In this document: positions 38,551 to 46,751 of the stretch, one piece after another
Numbering within the stretch: position 1 is the stretch's first letter
Layout of the letters: each line of letters opens with the position of its first letter
Source of the DNA: Jannaschia sp. GRR-S6-38
GTDB taxonomy: Bacteria > Pseudomonadota > Alphaproteobacteria > Rhodobacterales > Rhodobacteraceae
Assembly: GCF_029853695.1 (NCBI RefSeq)
Contig: NZ_CP122537.1
Location: forward strand, 2,687,501 to 2,751,500
Direction: 5' to 3'
DNA length: 64,000 nt
Translations under genes and position numbers: made by a program
The notes under the pieces: generated by a model
Database searches by the model: none
Told to the model about the DNA's origin: nothing
Seen by the model: the letters and a program-made list of their open reading frames with translations, nothing else

Positions 38551-39528
38551 ATGACCGACGCCCGCGATCCCGTCACCGCCTCCGGCCAGGAGGCCGCCGT
38601 CACCGCCGCCTCGGCCGCGCTGCCCGCCGCCGCGCCCGTGCTGTCCAAGCCCGCGCGCAGCCAGTGGTGGGACGTTTGGGAGCAGTTCCGCACCCATAAG
38701 GGTGCGCTGTTCGGGGCGGGCATCTTCATCGCCATCGTCGCGCTGGTGCTGCTCGGCCCCTATCTGTGGGACGTCGATCCGACCAAGACCAATATCCGCG
38801 AACGCAACCAGGGCCCCGGCTGGGGCCATCCCTTCGGCACCGACCAGCTGGGCCGGGACATCTTCGCGCGGATGATCGCGGGCGGGCAGGTGTCGCTGGC
38901 CGTGGGCATGACGGCGATGGCGCTTTCGCTGCTGCTGGGGACGCTGGTGGGGGTTCTGGCGGGCTATTTCCGGCGGCTCGACGGCGTGCTGATGCGGCTG
39001 ACGGACCTGTTCCTGGCGCTGCCGCTTCTGCCGCTTCTGCTCGTGATGGTGCTTTTGTTCCGCGAGCCGCTGACCGCGGCCTTCGGGGTGGAGACGGGGA
39101 TCTTCATCCTGATCGTCTCGGCCATCGGGATCACCTCCTGGATGCAGACCGCGCGGATCGTGCGCGGCGACGTTCTGGCGCTGAAGGAGCGCGAATTCGT
39201 GCTGGCCGCGCGCTCGATCGGGACGCCCTCGCGGCGGATCATCACCCGCCACGTGCTGCCCAACGTGCTGAGCCCGATCATGGTCTCGGCCACGCTGGGC
39301 ATCGCCACCGCGATCATCACCGAGAGCGCGCTGAGCTTCCTGGGCCTGGGCTTTCCGCCCGATTTCCCGACCTGGGGCCGGCTTCTGAACGACGGCGTGC
39401 CATATCTGCAGCAATACCCCGAGCGGGTCTTCTGGCCCGGCCTGGCGATCAGCCTGGTGGTGCTGTCGATCAACTACGTGGGCGACGGCCTGCGCGACGC
39501 GCTGGACCCGCGCATCCGCGGACGCTGA
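38551..39528 (+). CDS. dppC: Peptide ABC transporter permease (DppC-type)
   Basis: 325 aa. After an Ala-rich cytoplasmic tail, HKGALFGAGIFIAIVALVLL is TM1 and HPFGTDQLGRDIFARMIAGG the DppC signature. EAA loop EFVLAARSIGTPSRRIITRH near residue 212; C-terminus NYVGDGLRDALDPRIRGR. Last gene of the importer. No terminator is evident in the 21 bases before the convergent barrel gene. Confidence 0.93.
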   Translation: MTDARDPVTASGQEAAVTAASAALPAAAPVLSKPARSQWWDVWEQFRTHKGALFGAGIFIAIVALVLLGPYLWDVDPTKTNIRERNQGPGWGHPFGTDQLGRDIFARMIAGGQVSLAVGMTAMALSLLLGTLVGVLAGYFRRLDGVLMRLTDLFLALPLLPLLLVMVLLFREPLTAAFGVETGIFILIVSAIGITSWMQTARIVRGDVLALKEREFVLAARSIGTPSRRIITRHVLPNVLSPIMVSATLGIATAIITESALSFLGLGFPPDFPTWGRLLNDGVPYLQQYPERVFWPGLAISLVVLSINYVGDGLRDALDPRIRGR

Positions 39529-39549
39529 ACGCGCGGGGTCCGAGCCGGC

Positions 39550-40371
39550 TCAGAGCCTCTGCAACGGGATCCGGATGCCGATCGACAGGACGTCGTCCTC
39601 GACGTCGAAATTCAGACCCTCCCGCGGCTCGCTCGCTCCGAAATCGATCGGCTGCGTTCCGCCGGAGACCGACCCGAAGTCGAAATGGCGATAGGACATG
39701 TCGAGGAAGATGGGCCGCTGGCCCGGCTTGCTGATCCGCGCCGCCAGACCGAAGCCCACGTGAAACGCGAGATCGGTTTCCGAGGCGCCGGCGAAGGTCC
39801 GGATCGGCTGGGCGGAGGCGGGGTTGCTCCGCCGCCAATTGTCCATCTTGTTGCGCGTGACGCCGAGGCCCGCGGTGACATAGGGCTGCACCCGGCGATC
39901 CCGGCCCTGGGCCTGGAACGGGGAATAGTAGACGCTGGCCATGACTGCACGCGACGTGACGCGCGCCCTGTCGATATCGGCATGGGGGCCGGGGGTCGGG
40001 GGGGCGGTCGAGACCCAGGGGCCCGATGCGTCCCGCGACCCGAGGACGAACAGACCCACATCCCCGCGCCAGCCGTTCTGCCAATCGTACCCGACGGCGA
40101 CCGAGGCGAAGCCCCCGGTATCGTCGCCGAGATCGAAGAAGATGCGCGGGTCCGCCGCGCCGGGCGGCAGGAAGGTCGCATCGTCGAACGAGGATCGGGT
40201 CACGCCGATCTCGGCCCGGATATAGGGGCCGAAGGAGACGGGTTCGGCGCTGACGCCGAACAGGCTGCCGCCCTCGCCGCTTCCGCTCGATTGGGCGGTC
40301 GCCGCGGCGGGTGTCAGCAGGAGCGTCGCAAGCAGCTCCGCGGAGATCGTGGATTTGCGCATGGGGGTCAT
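39550..40371 (-). CDS. Outer membrane beta-barrel protein
   Basis: 273 aa. Signal peptide (ELLATLLLTPAAATAQ), then an Opa/OmpW-like small barrel: FGPYIRAEIGVTRSSF, VAVGYDWQNGWRGDVGLFVL, PYVTAGLGVTRNKMDN, FHVGFGLAARI, and the last strand VLSIGIRIPLQRL ending in Leu. Alternating aromatic/hydrophobic residues support about eight strands. ATG 40371 has AAGGGA in front. Role unknown (surface protein); a hairpin separates it from the Gly/Gln-rich gene. Confidence 0.8.
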   Translation of the reverse strand: MTPMRKSTISAELLATLLLTPAAATAQSSGSGEGGSLFGVSAEPVSFGPYIRAEIGVTRSSFDDATFLPPGAADPRIFFDLGDDTGGFASVAVGYDWQNGWRGDVGLFVLGSRDASGPWVSTAPPTPGPHADIDRARVTSRAVMASVYYSPFQAQGRDRRVQPYVTAGLGVTRNKMDNWRRSNPASAQPIRTFAGASETDLAFHVGFGLAARISKPGQRPIFLDMSYRHFDFGSVSGGTQPIDFGASEPREGLNFDVEDDVLSIGIRIPLQRL

Positions 40372-40407
40372 GTCCCTTGTCTTCCGAATTTCTGTCGTTT
40401 TTCGCTG

Positions 40408-40441
40408 ACGGCGCCCCCGGTCGAGACCCGGGGGGCGCCGT
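40408..40441. terminator. Strong hairpin after the Gly/Gln-rich gene
   Basis: Eleven-base arms ACGGCGCCCCC (40408-40418) and GGGGGCGCCGT (40431-40441). It lies 26 bases after the stop of the minus-strand gene and ahead of the barrel gene; no U-run on the minus strand. Confidence 0.5.
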
Positions 40442-40466
40442 TCGTCTGCAAGGCAGGGCCGCTCTG

Positions 40467-41336
40467 TCAGCCTTGGCCGGTGAGGACCGCGATCCGGACG
40501 GCTTCCGCGCTGACGGCCAGGGACGCGATCTGCGCGTCGGTGAGCGGGCGCTCCAGGATGATCGACAGCGCCCTGACGGTGTCCTCGCTGATCGGCACGG
40601 TCTTGTCCGAGGCCACCCCGAGAAAGACCGCCATCAGCGTCTCGTTCGGCGTGTTGACCTGGGGAAGGGTGTTCAGCACGGAACTGCCGTCCATCGCGTC
40701 CTTCAGGAGCGCGAGGTTCTGCAACGGCGAGTCGATGATGGTGAGATTGTCCCAATCGTTGGCCAGCGCGTCGAGCATCTCGTTGAGGCTGAGATCGTAG
40801 AAAGCCGCATATTCGGCGGTGAAGCTCGACAGCGCCTCTGCATAGGCGCGATCCAGGACGTGACCGGGAGACCGGGCCACGTTCAGGCGGCCGAGTTCGA
40901 CCTCGGGGATGCCTTCCTGCGCCCATGGCGGCCGGACGCCGCCGCTGCCGGCCTCGGACGGGCCGCCGGCCTGGGGGCCCTTGCTGTCCGAGTCCTCGCC
41001 CGGGCCGCCCTGTCCGGATCCCTGGCCGCCCTGGTTGCCTTGGCCGGCCTGCTGCCCCTGGCTGCCCTGGCCCTGACCGCCCTGGTTGCCCTGGGCGCTG
41101 CCCGGCCCGCCGCCGTGATCACCGTCGTCGTGCTCCTCTTCCGAGCTGCCGCTGGAATGGCCCCCGCCGCCCTGACCTCCCTAGCCGCCTTGGCCGCCTT
41201 GACCGCCCTGCTGCGCATGGGCGACGCCGACCAACTGAAGGTCGGCGGGAAGGTTGGGTGCCGACGAAATCGCCGCCGCAAGGGCGAGGGTGGAGCACCC
41301 GAGAATGGTGGATTTTAGGGATGTGCCGAATGTCAT
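40467..41336 (-). pseudogene. Secreted Gly/Gln-rich protein interrupted by an in-frame TAG
   Basis: ATG 41336 (AGGAGG 5 bases upstream) opens a signal peptide ending at VAHAQ. GGQ triplets follow, then TAG at 41181-41183 exactly where the pattern calls for CAG (Gln). Beyond it the same frame continues: more GGQ repeats, an acidic SSEEEHDDGDH segment, and from 40880 a 137-residue folded domain (SSFTAEYAAFYDLSLNEMLD ... ITxx-type helices) to 40467. Total 289 residues if read through. Nonsense mutation, sequencing error or rare readthrough all fit. No family recognised. Confidence 0.65.
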
Positions 41337-41409
41337 TCGATCCTCCTGGTTAAATGTTCCAGAAGGTCTAGCGAGGAAACACATTCAAGTTTTGATATGC
41401 GTCAATCCT

Positions 41410-41426
41410 CGCGAATATACTTCGCG
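41410..41426. promoter_or_regulatory. Palindrome upstream of the Gly/Gln-rich gene
   Basis: CGCGAA (41410-41415) and TTCGCG (41421-41426) flank TATAC, in AT-rich sequence about 75 bases before ATG 41336 on the minus strand. It fits an operator or promoter element. Confidence 0.4.
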
Positions 41427-41453
41427 GCGCGCGGCTTCCCGCTGTGCCGCGCC

Positions 41454-42098
41454 TCACCGGGGTGGGCGGGCGAGCCCGGTGCCGATCATCGAGTCGCGGG
41501 TGACGAGGGCCGCGAGCGCGGCCTCGTCCAGCCCTTCGCTCCCTTCGGGGCGGCGGGGGATCACGACGTAGCGCATGTCGGCGGTCGAGTCGTGGACGCG
41601 GAGCTCCGTGCCCTCGGGCAGGAGCACGCCGAATTCGCGCAGCACGGCGCGCGGCTCGCGCACGGTGCGCGAGCGGTATTCGCGGCTCTTGTACCAATCG
41701 GGCGGCAGGCCGAGCAGGTTCCGCGGGTAGCAGGAGCAGAGCGTGCAGACGACGACGTTGTGGAGCCTGTCGGTGTTCTCCAGCGCGATGAGGCGGAGGG
41801 GCCCGATCTCGAGCCCCATCTCGGCGCAGGCGGCGGGCGCGTCGTCGAGCAGCCGCCGCCGGAAGGCCGGGTCGGTCCAGGCGCGCGCGACCAGCCGGGC
41901 GCCGTCGGCGGGCGAGCGGGCATCCATCGCGTCGACCTGCGCGGCGATCTCGGCGGCGGTGACCACGCCCTTCTCGATCATCAGCTCGCGCGCGGCGATC
42001 TCGAGCGCCTGCCAATAGGTCAGGGGCCCGTCCTGGTCGGGGCGGTAGGGGTGGCCCGAGGGGCTGAGGGGGTCATGGTCGTGATGGTCGTGGGGCAT
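41454..42098 (-). CDS. Nitrile hydratase alpha / thiocyanate hydrolase gamma-type subunit (cobalt)
   Basis: 214 aa. The metal site VCTLCSC (Cys118, Cys121, Cys123) with Thr in second place marks the Co(III) type; two Cys are normally oxidised to sulfinic/sulfenic acid. N-terminus MPHDHHDHDP is His-rich and may take up metal. VARAWTDPAFRRRLL, and REPRAVLREFG later, are the family stretches. It overlaps the C-half beta gene by ATGA. Because beta is split into two genes, the enzyme may be a thiocyanate hydrolase rather than a two-subunit nitrile hydratase. Confidence 0.88.
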   Translation of the reverse strand: MPHDHHDHDPLSPSGHPYRPDQDGPLTYWQALEIAARELMIEKGVVTAAEIAAQVDAMDARSPADGARLVARAWTDPAFRRRLLDDAPAACAEMGLEIGPLRLIALENTDRLHNVVVCTLCSCYPRNLLGLPPDWYKSREYRSRTVREPRAVLREFGVLLPEGTELRVHDSTADMRYVVIPRRPEGSEGLDEAALAALVTRDSMIGTGLARPPR

Positions 42099-42376
42099 CA
42101 GGCGGGCTCCAGCCAATGGGCGTAGATCTCGGCTTCCAGCGTGTCCTCGGGGCGGTCGGCGGCGTCGAACAGGTCGCCGAGGCGGAAGCGGACGCGGTAG
42201 AGGTGTTGCGGCTCGGCGGGTTGGCCGTAGGCCAGCTGCTCGGGGTTCGGGAAGGGGCCCAGCACGCGCGCCACCTCGCCCGCGCGACCGCGCAGGTAGC
42301 GGGGCGTGCGTACATGGCCGGGCGGGGTCCAGGCGCGGACGCTGACGCGGGTACCGGGGGCGAGGGGGGTGGTCAC
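42098..42376 (-). CDS. Nitrile hydratase beta subunit, C-terminal half (SCNase alpha-like)
   Basis: 92 aa SH3-like barrel. RVSVRAWTPPGHVRTPRYLR near residues 10-29 is the start of the beta-subunit C-terminal domain (GHxRxPRYxRGxxG), ending LYRVRFRLGDLF ... LEAEIYAHWLEPA. In thiocyanate hydrolase this half is a separate subunit. Couples to the alpha gene by ATGA. A 138-bp gap upstream holds a hairpin and no ORF. Confidence 0.85.
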   Translation of the reverse strand: MTTPLAPGTRVSVRAWTPPGHVRTPRYLRGRAGEVARVLGPFPNPEQLAYGQPAEPQHLYRVRFRLGDLFDAADRPEDTLEAEIYAHWLEPA

Positions 42377-42442
42377 GGACGGGGCCCGATGTGCTGAGTT
42401 GACAGCCGACGAGGCACGGAACGAGGGCCGTAGGCGCGCCGT

Positions 42443-42472
42443 GCCAGCGCTGGTCCCCGACCCGGCGCTGGC
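42443..42472. promoter_or_regulatory. Hairpin between the two beta-half genes
   Basis: GCCAGCGC (42443-42450) pairs with GCGCTGGC (42465-42472) across a 14-nt loop in the only sizeable gap of the three-gene cluster. It may set subunit ratios. Confidence 0.4.
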
Positions 42473-42514
42473 CCGGCGTCCCGCGCCGACGCGGGGCCGC
42501 GGTATCGTAGCGCC

Positions 42515-42868
42515 TCAACCACCGCCCGCATCCACCGCCGCGCCGTAGCTGTCGCCCCGTGCCTGCACCTCGGCCAGCTTCGCGGCCAGCTCGGCCACAG
42601 AGTAGACGCCCTGTTCCAGCAGGTTCTGGTTGAGCGCGGCGACCCAGCGTTCGTAGTAGCTCATGGTCTCGAAGGCCTCCTCGCCCATGTCTTCGAGCAC
42701 CCGGCGCAGGCCGTCGACGGTGAAGACGCCCTTGAGGCCGGCGAGGATGACCAGCGCGTCGACGCGCTTTTCCCACAGGGCGAAATCATGCTCGGCACCC
42801 GGCACCGGGCCTGCAAGCTGGCCGCCCATGTCGTGCCAGCGGCGGGCCGGATCGCGCGGCGCGCTCAT
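42515..42868 (-). CDS. Nitrile hydratase beta subunit, N-terminal half (SCNase beta-like)
   Basis: 117 aa, helical. MGGQLAGPVPGAEHDFALWEK (family HDxGG...F..W motif, here HDMGG at residue 12 on) and EAFETMSYYERWVAALNQNL match the N-terminal domain of nitrile hydratase beta; accessory/activator proteins share this fold, so a cobalt-loading role is an alternative. Overlaps the TIGR01244 gene by ATGA. Confidence 0.82.
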   Translation of the reverse strand: MSAPRDPARRWHDMGGQLAGPVPGAEHDFALWEKRVDALVILAGLKGVFTVDGLRRVLEDMGEEAFETMSYYERWVAALNQNLLEQGVYSVAELAAKLAEVQARGDSYGAAVDAGGG

Positions 42869-43296
42869 GCCTGCCGCGCCGCCAGCGCGTCGAGCTGGCT
42901 GCGCAGCCCGCCCAGCGGGAAGCCCGCGGCCTCGGTCGCGGCGAGGATCTGCTCGGGCGGCATCCGGCCGGCCATGGCCAGCGCCCAGAGCACCGCCGAC
43001 CGCGTGCCCGAGGCGCAATAGGCGACGACCTTGCCGCCTGCCCCGTCGATGGCGTCGGCCTGCTCCTCGACCGCGTCGAGGGTCAGGTTCGGCATGGCGA
43101 CGGGGTTGAAGGTGAAGGCGAGCCCCGCCGCCTCGGCGGCCGTCTGCATCGCGGCGGCCTGGTGGCTGGGCGGCACCTCGGCATCGGGGCGGTTGCAGAT
43201 CACGGCGGTGACGCCCTCGGCGGCGAGCGCCGCCATCTCCTCGGGCTCCAGCTGGGGGGCGACGAAGGTGGTGTCGTCGAGCGGGCGGAGATCCAT
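42865..43296 (-). CDS. TIGR01244 / DUF442-type phosphatase-like protein
   Basis: 143 aa of the protein-tyrosine-phosphatase fold: VICNRPDAEVPPS near residue 33 and the catalytic loop YCASGTRSAVLWALA (Cys-x5-Arg). Homologous domains are fused to sulfur dioxygenase/rhodanese in Blh of other bacteria and are called sulfur transferases. Coupling with the hydratase genes suggests linked nitrile or thiocyanate/sulfur chemistry; inference. Confidence 0.8.
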   Translation of the reverse strand: MDLRPLDDTTFVAPQLEPEEMAALAAEGVTAVICNRPDAEVPPSHQAAAMQTAAEAAGLAFTFNPVAMPNLTLDAVEEQADAIDGAGGKVVAYCASGTRSAVLWALAMAGRMPPEQILAATEAAGFPLGGLRSQLDALAARQA

Positions 43297-43378
43297 GGGC
43301 GGCGGTCCTCGGGCTGGGGCGGGTGAGCCCGACCATGCCCAGCGGGCCGGGCGAGGTAAAGGGAGGCCCTGCCGCGGA

Positions 43379-44740
43379 TCAGAGCACGAGGTCGTTGTCG
43401 GCCTCCTCGTCGCGGCTTTCGTCATGGCTGGCCAGCGCCATCCCGAAGGTCAGGATGCCGACGCGGCCGGCGGTCATCAGCACGATCACGATGAGCTTGC
43501 CCAGCTCGCTCAGCTCGCCCGTGATGCCCATGCTCAGGCCCACAGTGCCCATCGCCGAGACCACCTCGAAGAGGACGCGGTCGAAGGGCTGGGCGGGATC
43601 GGTCAGCAGGAGCAGGAACCCCGCCACCAGCAGCAGCCCCGCGTAGAAGGCCAGCGAGGCGGTGGCGGTCTGTAGGCGTTCGGGCGGGATCTCGCGCTTG
43701 AAGAAGCGCACCCGTTCGCGCCCCTTCAGGGTCGAGCGCACCAGCCCGAGCAGCGCGGCGAAGCTGGTGGTCTTGAGGCCGCCGCCGGTGCCCGCGGGCG
43801 AGGCGCCGACGATCATCAGGAAGAACAGCACCAGGATGATCGCGGGCGCGAGCGACCCGATCGGCGTGGTGTTGAACCCCACCGTGGTCGAGGCGGTCAT
43901 GACCTGGAAGAAGGCGGCCAGCAGCCGCTCGGAGGGCGGCAGCGCCTGGTAGCCCGGCTCGGCCACGAAGAGGATCGCGGTGCCGATCACGAGGAAGCTG
44001 AGCGTGATCCGCCAGATCACCTTGGAGGTGAAGCCGAGATAGCGGCCGCGCCCGGTCAGCGTGCGCCAGAAATCCACCACGATGAGAAAGCCCATCGCGC
44101 CCAGGATCGACAGCGCCGAGATCACCAGCGTCACGCCGGCATGGTCGGCATAGCCCTCAAAACTGTTGGAATTGAGCGAGAAGCCCGCCGTGGCGAAGGC
44201 CGAGACGGAATGGAACACCGCGGACCAGAGCGCGTCGTCCTGCCCGGCCGCCGAGAACATCGCATAGAGCGCCGCGGCCCCCGCCACCTCGACCAGCAGG
44301 GTGAAGATCACGACCGATTTCAGAAACTGGCGGGGGTCGATGCTGTCGGGCAGGTTGAACGCCTTGCGCGTCGTCTCGGTCCGCAGCCGGTCGAAGCGGT
44401 CGGCGAGATGCAGCGACACGAAGGAGCCGATGGTCATGTAGCCGAGCGCCCCCATCTGGATGAGGACCAGGATGACGAGCTCGCCGAAGAAGGTGAAACT
44501 GGTGCCCGGGTCGACGGTCACGAGCCCGGTGGTCGACACCGCCGAGGTCGCGATGAAGAGCGCGTCGAGCACGCCCACCGGCACGGCCTGCGCGAAGGGC
44601 AGGCAGAGCAGGACCCAGCCCAGCACCATGTAGCTGAGATAACCCATCAGAAGCAACTTCGGGGGCGAGCTGCGGCCCAGGACGGCGCGCCACCGGGCCC
44701 AAGCCTTCAGGCCGGTGCGGGGCAGGATCGGATCGGACAT
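43379..44740 (-). CDS. TrkH/KtrB-type potassium uptake protein
   Basis: 453 aa, about eight membrane segments in four MPM repeats. Selectivity-filter loops: SAVSTTGLV, FATAGFSLN, ASTTVGFNTTPIG and MGTVGLSMGITGELS. The short N-terminus is closer to KtrB than E. coli TrkH. No trkA/ktrA partner in the window. Divergent from prpE; the 44741-44858 gap is the shared promoter region. Confidence 0.9.
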   Translation of the reverse strand: MSDPILPRTGLKAWARWRAVLGRSSPPKLLLMGYLSYMVLGWVLLCLPFAQAVPVGVLDALFIATSAVSTTGLVTVDPGTSFTFFGELVILVLIQMGALGYMTIGSFVSLHLADRFDRLRTETTRKAFNLPDSIDPRQFLKSVVIFTLLVEVAGAAALYAMFSAAGQDDALWSAVFHSVSAFATAGFSLNSNSFEGYADHAGVTLVISALSILGAMGFLIVVDFWRTLTGRGRYLGFTSKVIWRITLSFLVIGTAILFVAEPGYQALPPSERLLAAFFQVMTASTTVGFNTTPIGSLAPAIILVLFFLMIVGASPAGTGGGLKTTSFAALLGLVRSTLKGRERVRFFKREIPPERLQTATASLAFYAGLLLVAGFLLLLTDPAQPFDRVLFEVVSAMGTVGLSMGITGELSELGKLIVIVLMTAGRVGILTFGMALASHDESRDEEADNDLVL

Positions 44741-44858
44741 CGAAACCCCGTCGCTGTTGGGCCTGGATCAACCTCCGATTGCCGCGGCGGGTTCCCTGTC
44801 TCTTGCAACGATCGACGCGCCGCCGCTAGGGATTGGCGGACGAACCGGGAGGGGCGAG

Positions 44859-46751
44859 ATGGGCTGGAAAGCGGAATGGGAGCGGGCGAAAGCCGATCCG
44901 GAGGGATTCTGGATGGAGAAGGCGGAAGCCATCGACTGGCACCGCGCGCCGAGCGTCGCGCTGAAGGACCGTGGCGGGCCCGTGCCGGAATGGTTCTCGG
45001 ACGGGATGGTGAACACCTGCCACAACGCCGCCGACCGCCATGTCGCGGCCGGGCATGGCGACCGGGTCGCGCTGATCCATGACAGCCCCGTCACCGACAG
45101 CGTCACCCGCATCACCTACGGCGAGCTGCAGGACCTGACCGCGCGGCTGGCCGGCGCGCTGGCGGCGCGGGGCGTGACCAAGGGCGACCGGGTCGTGATC
45201 TACATGCCGATGGTGCCCGAGGCGGTGGTGGCCATGCTGGCCTGCACGCGCATCGGCGCGATCCATTCGGTCGTCTTCGGCGGCTTCGCGGCCAACGAGC
45301 TGGCCGTGCGCATCGACGACGCCCAGCCCAAGGCGGTGATCGCGGGCTCCTGCGGGATCGAGCCGGGGCGGGTGGTGGCCTACAAGCCGCTGCTCGACGC
45401 CGCGCTGGAGAAGGCGTCGCACAAGCCCGAGTTCGCGATCATCTTCCAGCGCGCGCAGGCGCGGGCCGAGATGGGCCCGCGGGACGTCGACTGGGCCGAG
45501 GCGCTGGCCGGGGCCGCGCCCGCGGAATGCGTGCCGGTGGCGGGCGATCACCCGGCCTACATCCTCTACACCTCCGGGACGACGGGGGCGCCGAAGGGCG
45601 TGGTGCGGCCCACGGGCGGGCACCTGGTCGCGCTCGACTGGACGATGGAGAACATCTACGACACGAAGCCCGGCGAGGTGTTCTGGGCGGCCTCGGATGT
45701 GGGCTGGGTCGTTGGTCACAGCTATATCGCCTATGCGCCGCTGATCCACGGCTGCACGAGCGTGGTGTTCGAGGGCAAGCCCGTGGGCACGCCCGACGCT
45801 TCGACCTTCTGGCGGGTGATGGCCGATCACAAGGTGGCCAATTTCTTCACCGCGCCCACGGCTTTCCGCGCGGTCAAGCGCGACGACCCGGAGGGCAAGC
45901 TCATGGCGGGGCACGACCTGTCGGGGCTGCGCAACATCTTCCTCGCCGGCGAGCGGGCCGATCCCGACACGATCGAATGGATCAAGGCGCGCACCGGCAA
46001 GTCGGTCATCGACCATTGGTGGCAGACCGAGACCGGCTGGGCCATCGCCGCCAACCCGGTGGGGCTGGAGCGGTTGCCGGTGAAGATCGGCTCGCCCTCC
46101 GTGCCGATGCCGGGCTGGGACGTGCGCGTTCTGGACGATGCGGGCCACGAGGTGGCGCCGGACACGCTGGGCGCGATCGCGGTCAAGCTGCCGCTGCCGC
46201 CGGGGACGCTGCCGACGCTCTGGCACGCGGAGGCGCGGTTCCGCAAAAGCTATCTCGAGACCTTCCCGGGCTTCTACGAGACCGGGGATGCCGGGATGAT
46301 CGACGCGGACGGCTACCTGTGGATCATGGCGCGCACCGACGACGTCATCAACGTCGCGGGCCACCGCCTGTCCACCGGCGCGATGGAGGAGGTCCTGGCG
46401 GGCCATCCCGACGTGGCCGAATGCGCCGTGATCGGCGTCGCGGATCCGCTGAAGGGGCAATTGCCGCTGGGCTTCGTCTGCCTGACCAAGGGGGTGGACC
46501 GTCCGCATGACGAGATCGCGCGCGAATGCGTCGGGCTCGTGCGCGAGAAGATCGGCCCGGTCGCGGCCTTCAAGCTGGCCGTGGTCGTCGACCGGCTGCC
46601 GAAGACCCGCTCGGGCAAGATTCTGCGGGCGACGATGGCCAAAATCGCCGATGGCGAGACGGTCAAGACGCCGGCCACGATCGACGATCCGGCCATCCTG
46701 GGCGAGATCGCGGATGCGCTGCGCCCGATGGGCTACGCTGGCGGGTCATGA
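44859..46751 (+). CDS. prpE: Propionyl-CoA synthetase
   Basis: 630 aa, activates propionate with ATP and CoA. LYTSGTTGAPKGVVRPTGGH is the P-loop, WWQTETGWAI the acyl-pocket motif, and TRSGKILRATMAKIADGE holds the acetylatable catalytic Lys. GVVRPTGGHLVAL and the absence of the acetyl-CoA-synthetase tail favour PrpE; acetate remains possible. Start 44859 follows GGGAGGGGCGAG. The kinase gene downstream overlaps by ATGA. Confidence 0.92.
   Translation: MGWKAEWERAKADPEGFWMEKAEAIDWHRAPSVALKDRGGPVPEWFSDGMVNTCHNAADRHVAAGHGDRVALIHDSPVTDSVTRITYGELQDLTARLAGALAARGVTKGDRVVIYMPMVPEAVVAMLACTRIGAIHSVVFGGFAANELAVRIDDAQPKAVIAGSCGIEPGRVVAYKPLLDAALEKASHKPEFAIIFQRAQARAEMGPRDVDWAEALAGAAPAECVPVAGDHPAYILYTSGTTGAPKGVVRPTGGHLVALDWTMENIYDTKPGEVFWAASDVGWVVGHSYIAYAPLIHGCTSVVFEGKPVGTPDASTFWRVMADHKVANFFTAPTAFRAVKRDDPEGKLMAGHDLSGLRNIFLAGERADPDTIEWIKARTGKSVIDHWWQTETGWAIAANPVGLERLPVKIGSPSVPMPGWDVRVLDDAGHEVAPDTLGAIAVKLPLPPGTLPTLWHAEARFRKSYLETFPGFYETGDAGMIDADGYLWIMARTDDVINVAGHRLSTGAMEEVLAGHPDVAECAVIGVADPLKGQLPLGFVCLTKGVDRPHDEIARECVGLVREKIGPVAAFKLAVVVDRLPKTRSGKILRATMAKIADGETVKTPATIDDPAILGEIADALRPMGYAGGS

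Noticed and set aside
42865..43296. Calling the TIGR01244 protein a beta-lactamase
   Set aside because: It has no metallo-beta-lactamase motif; only the phosphatase-like domain found fused in Blh proteins is present.
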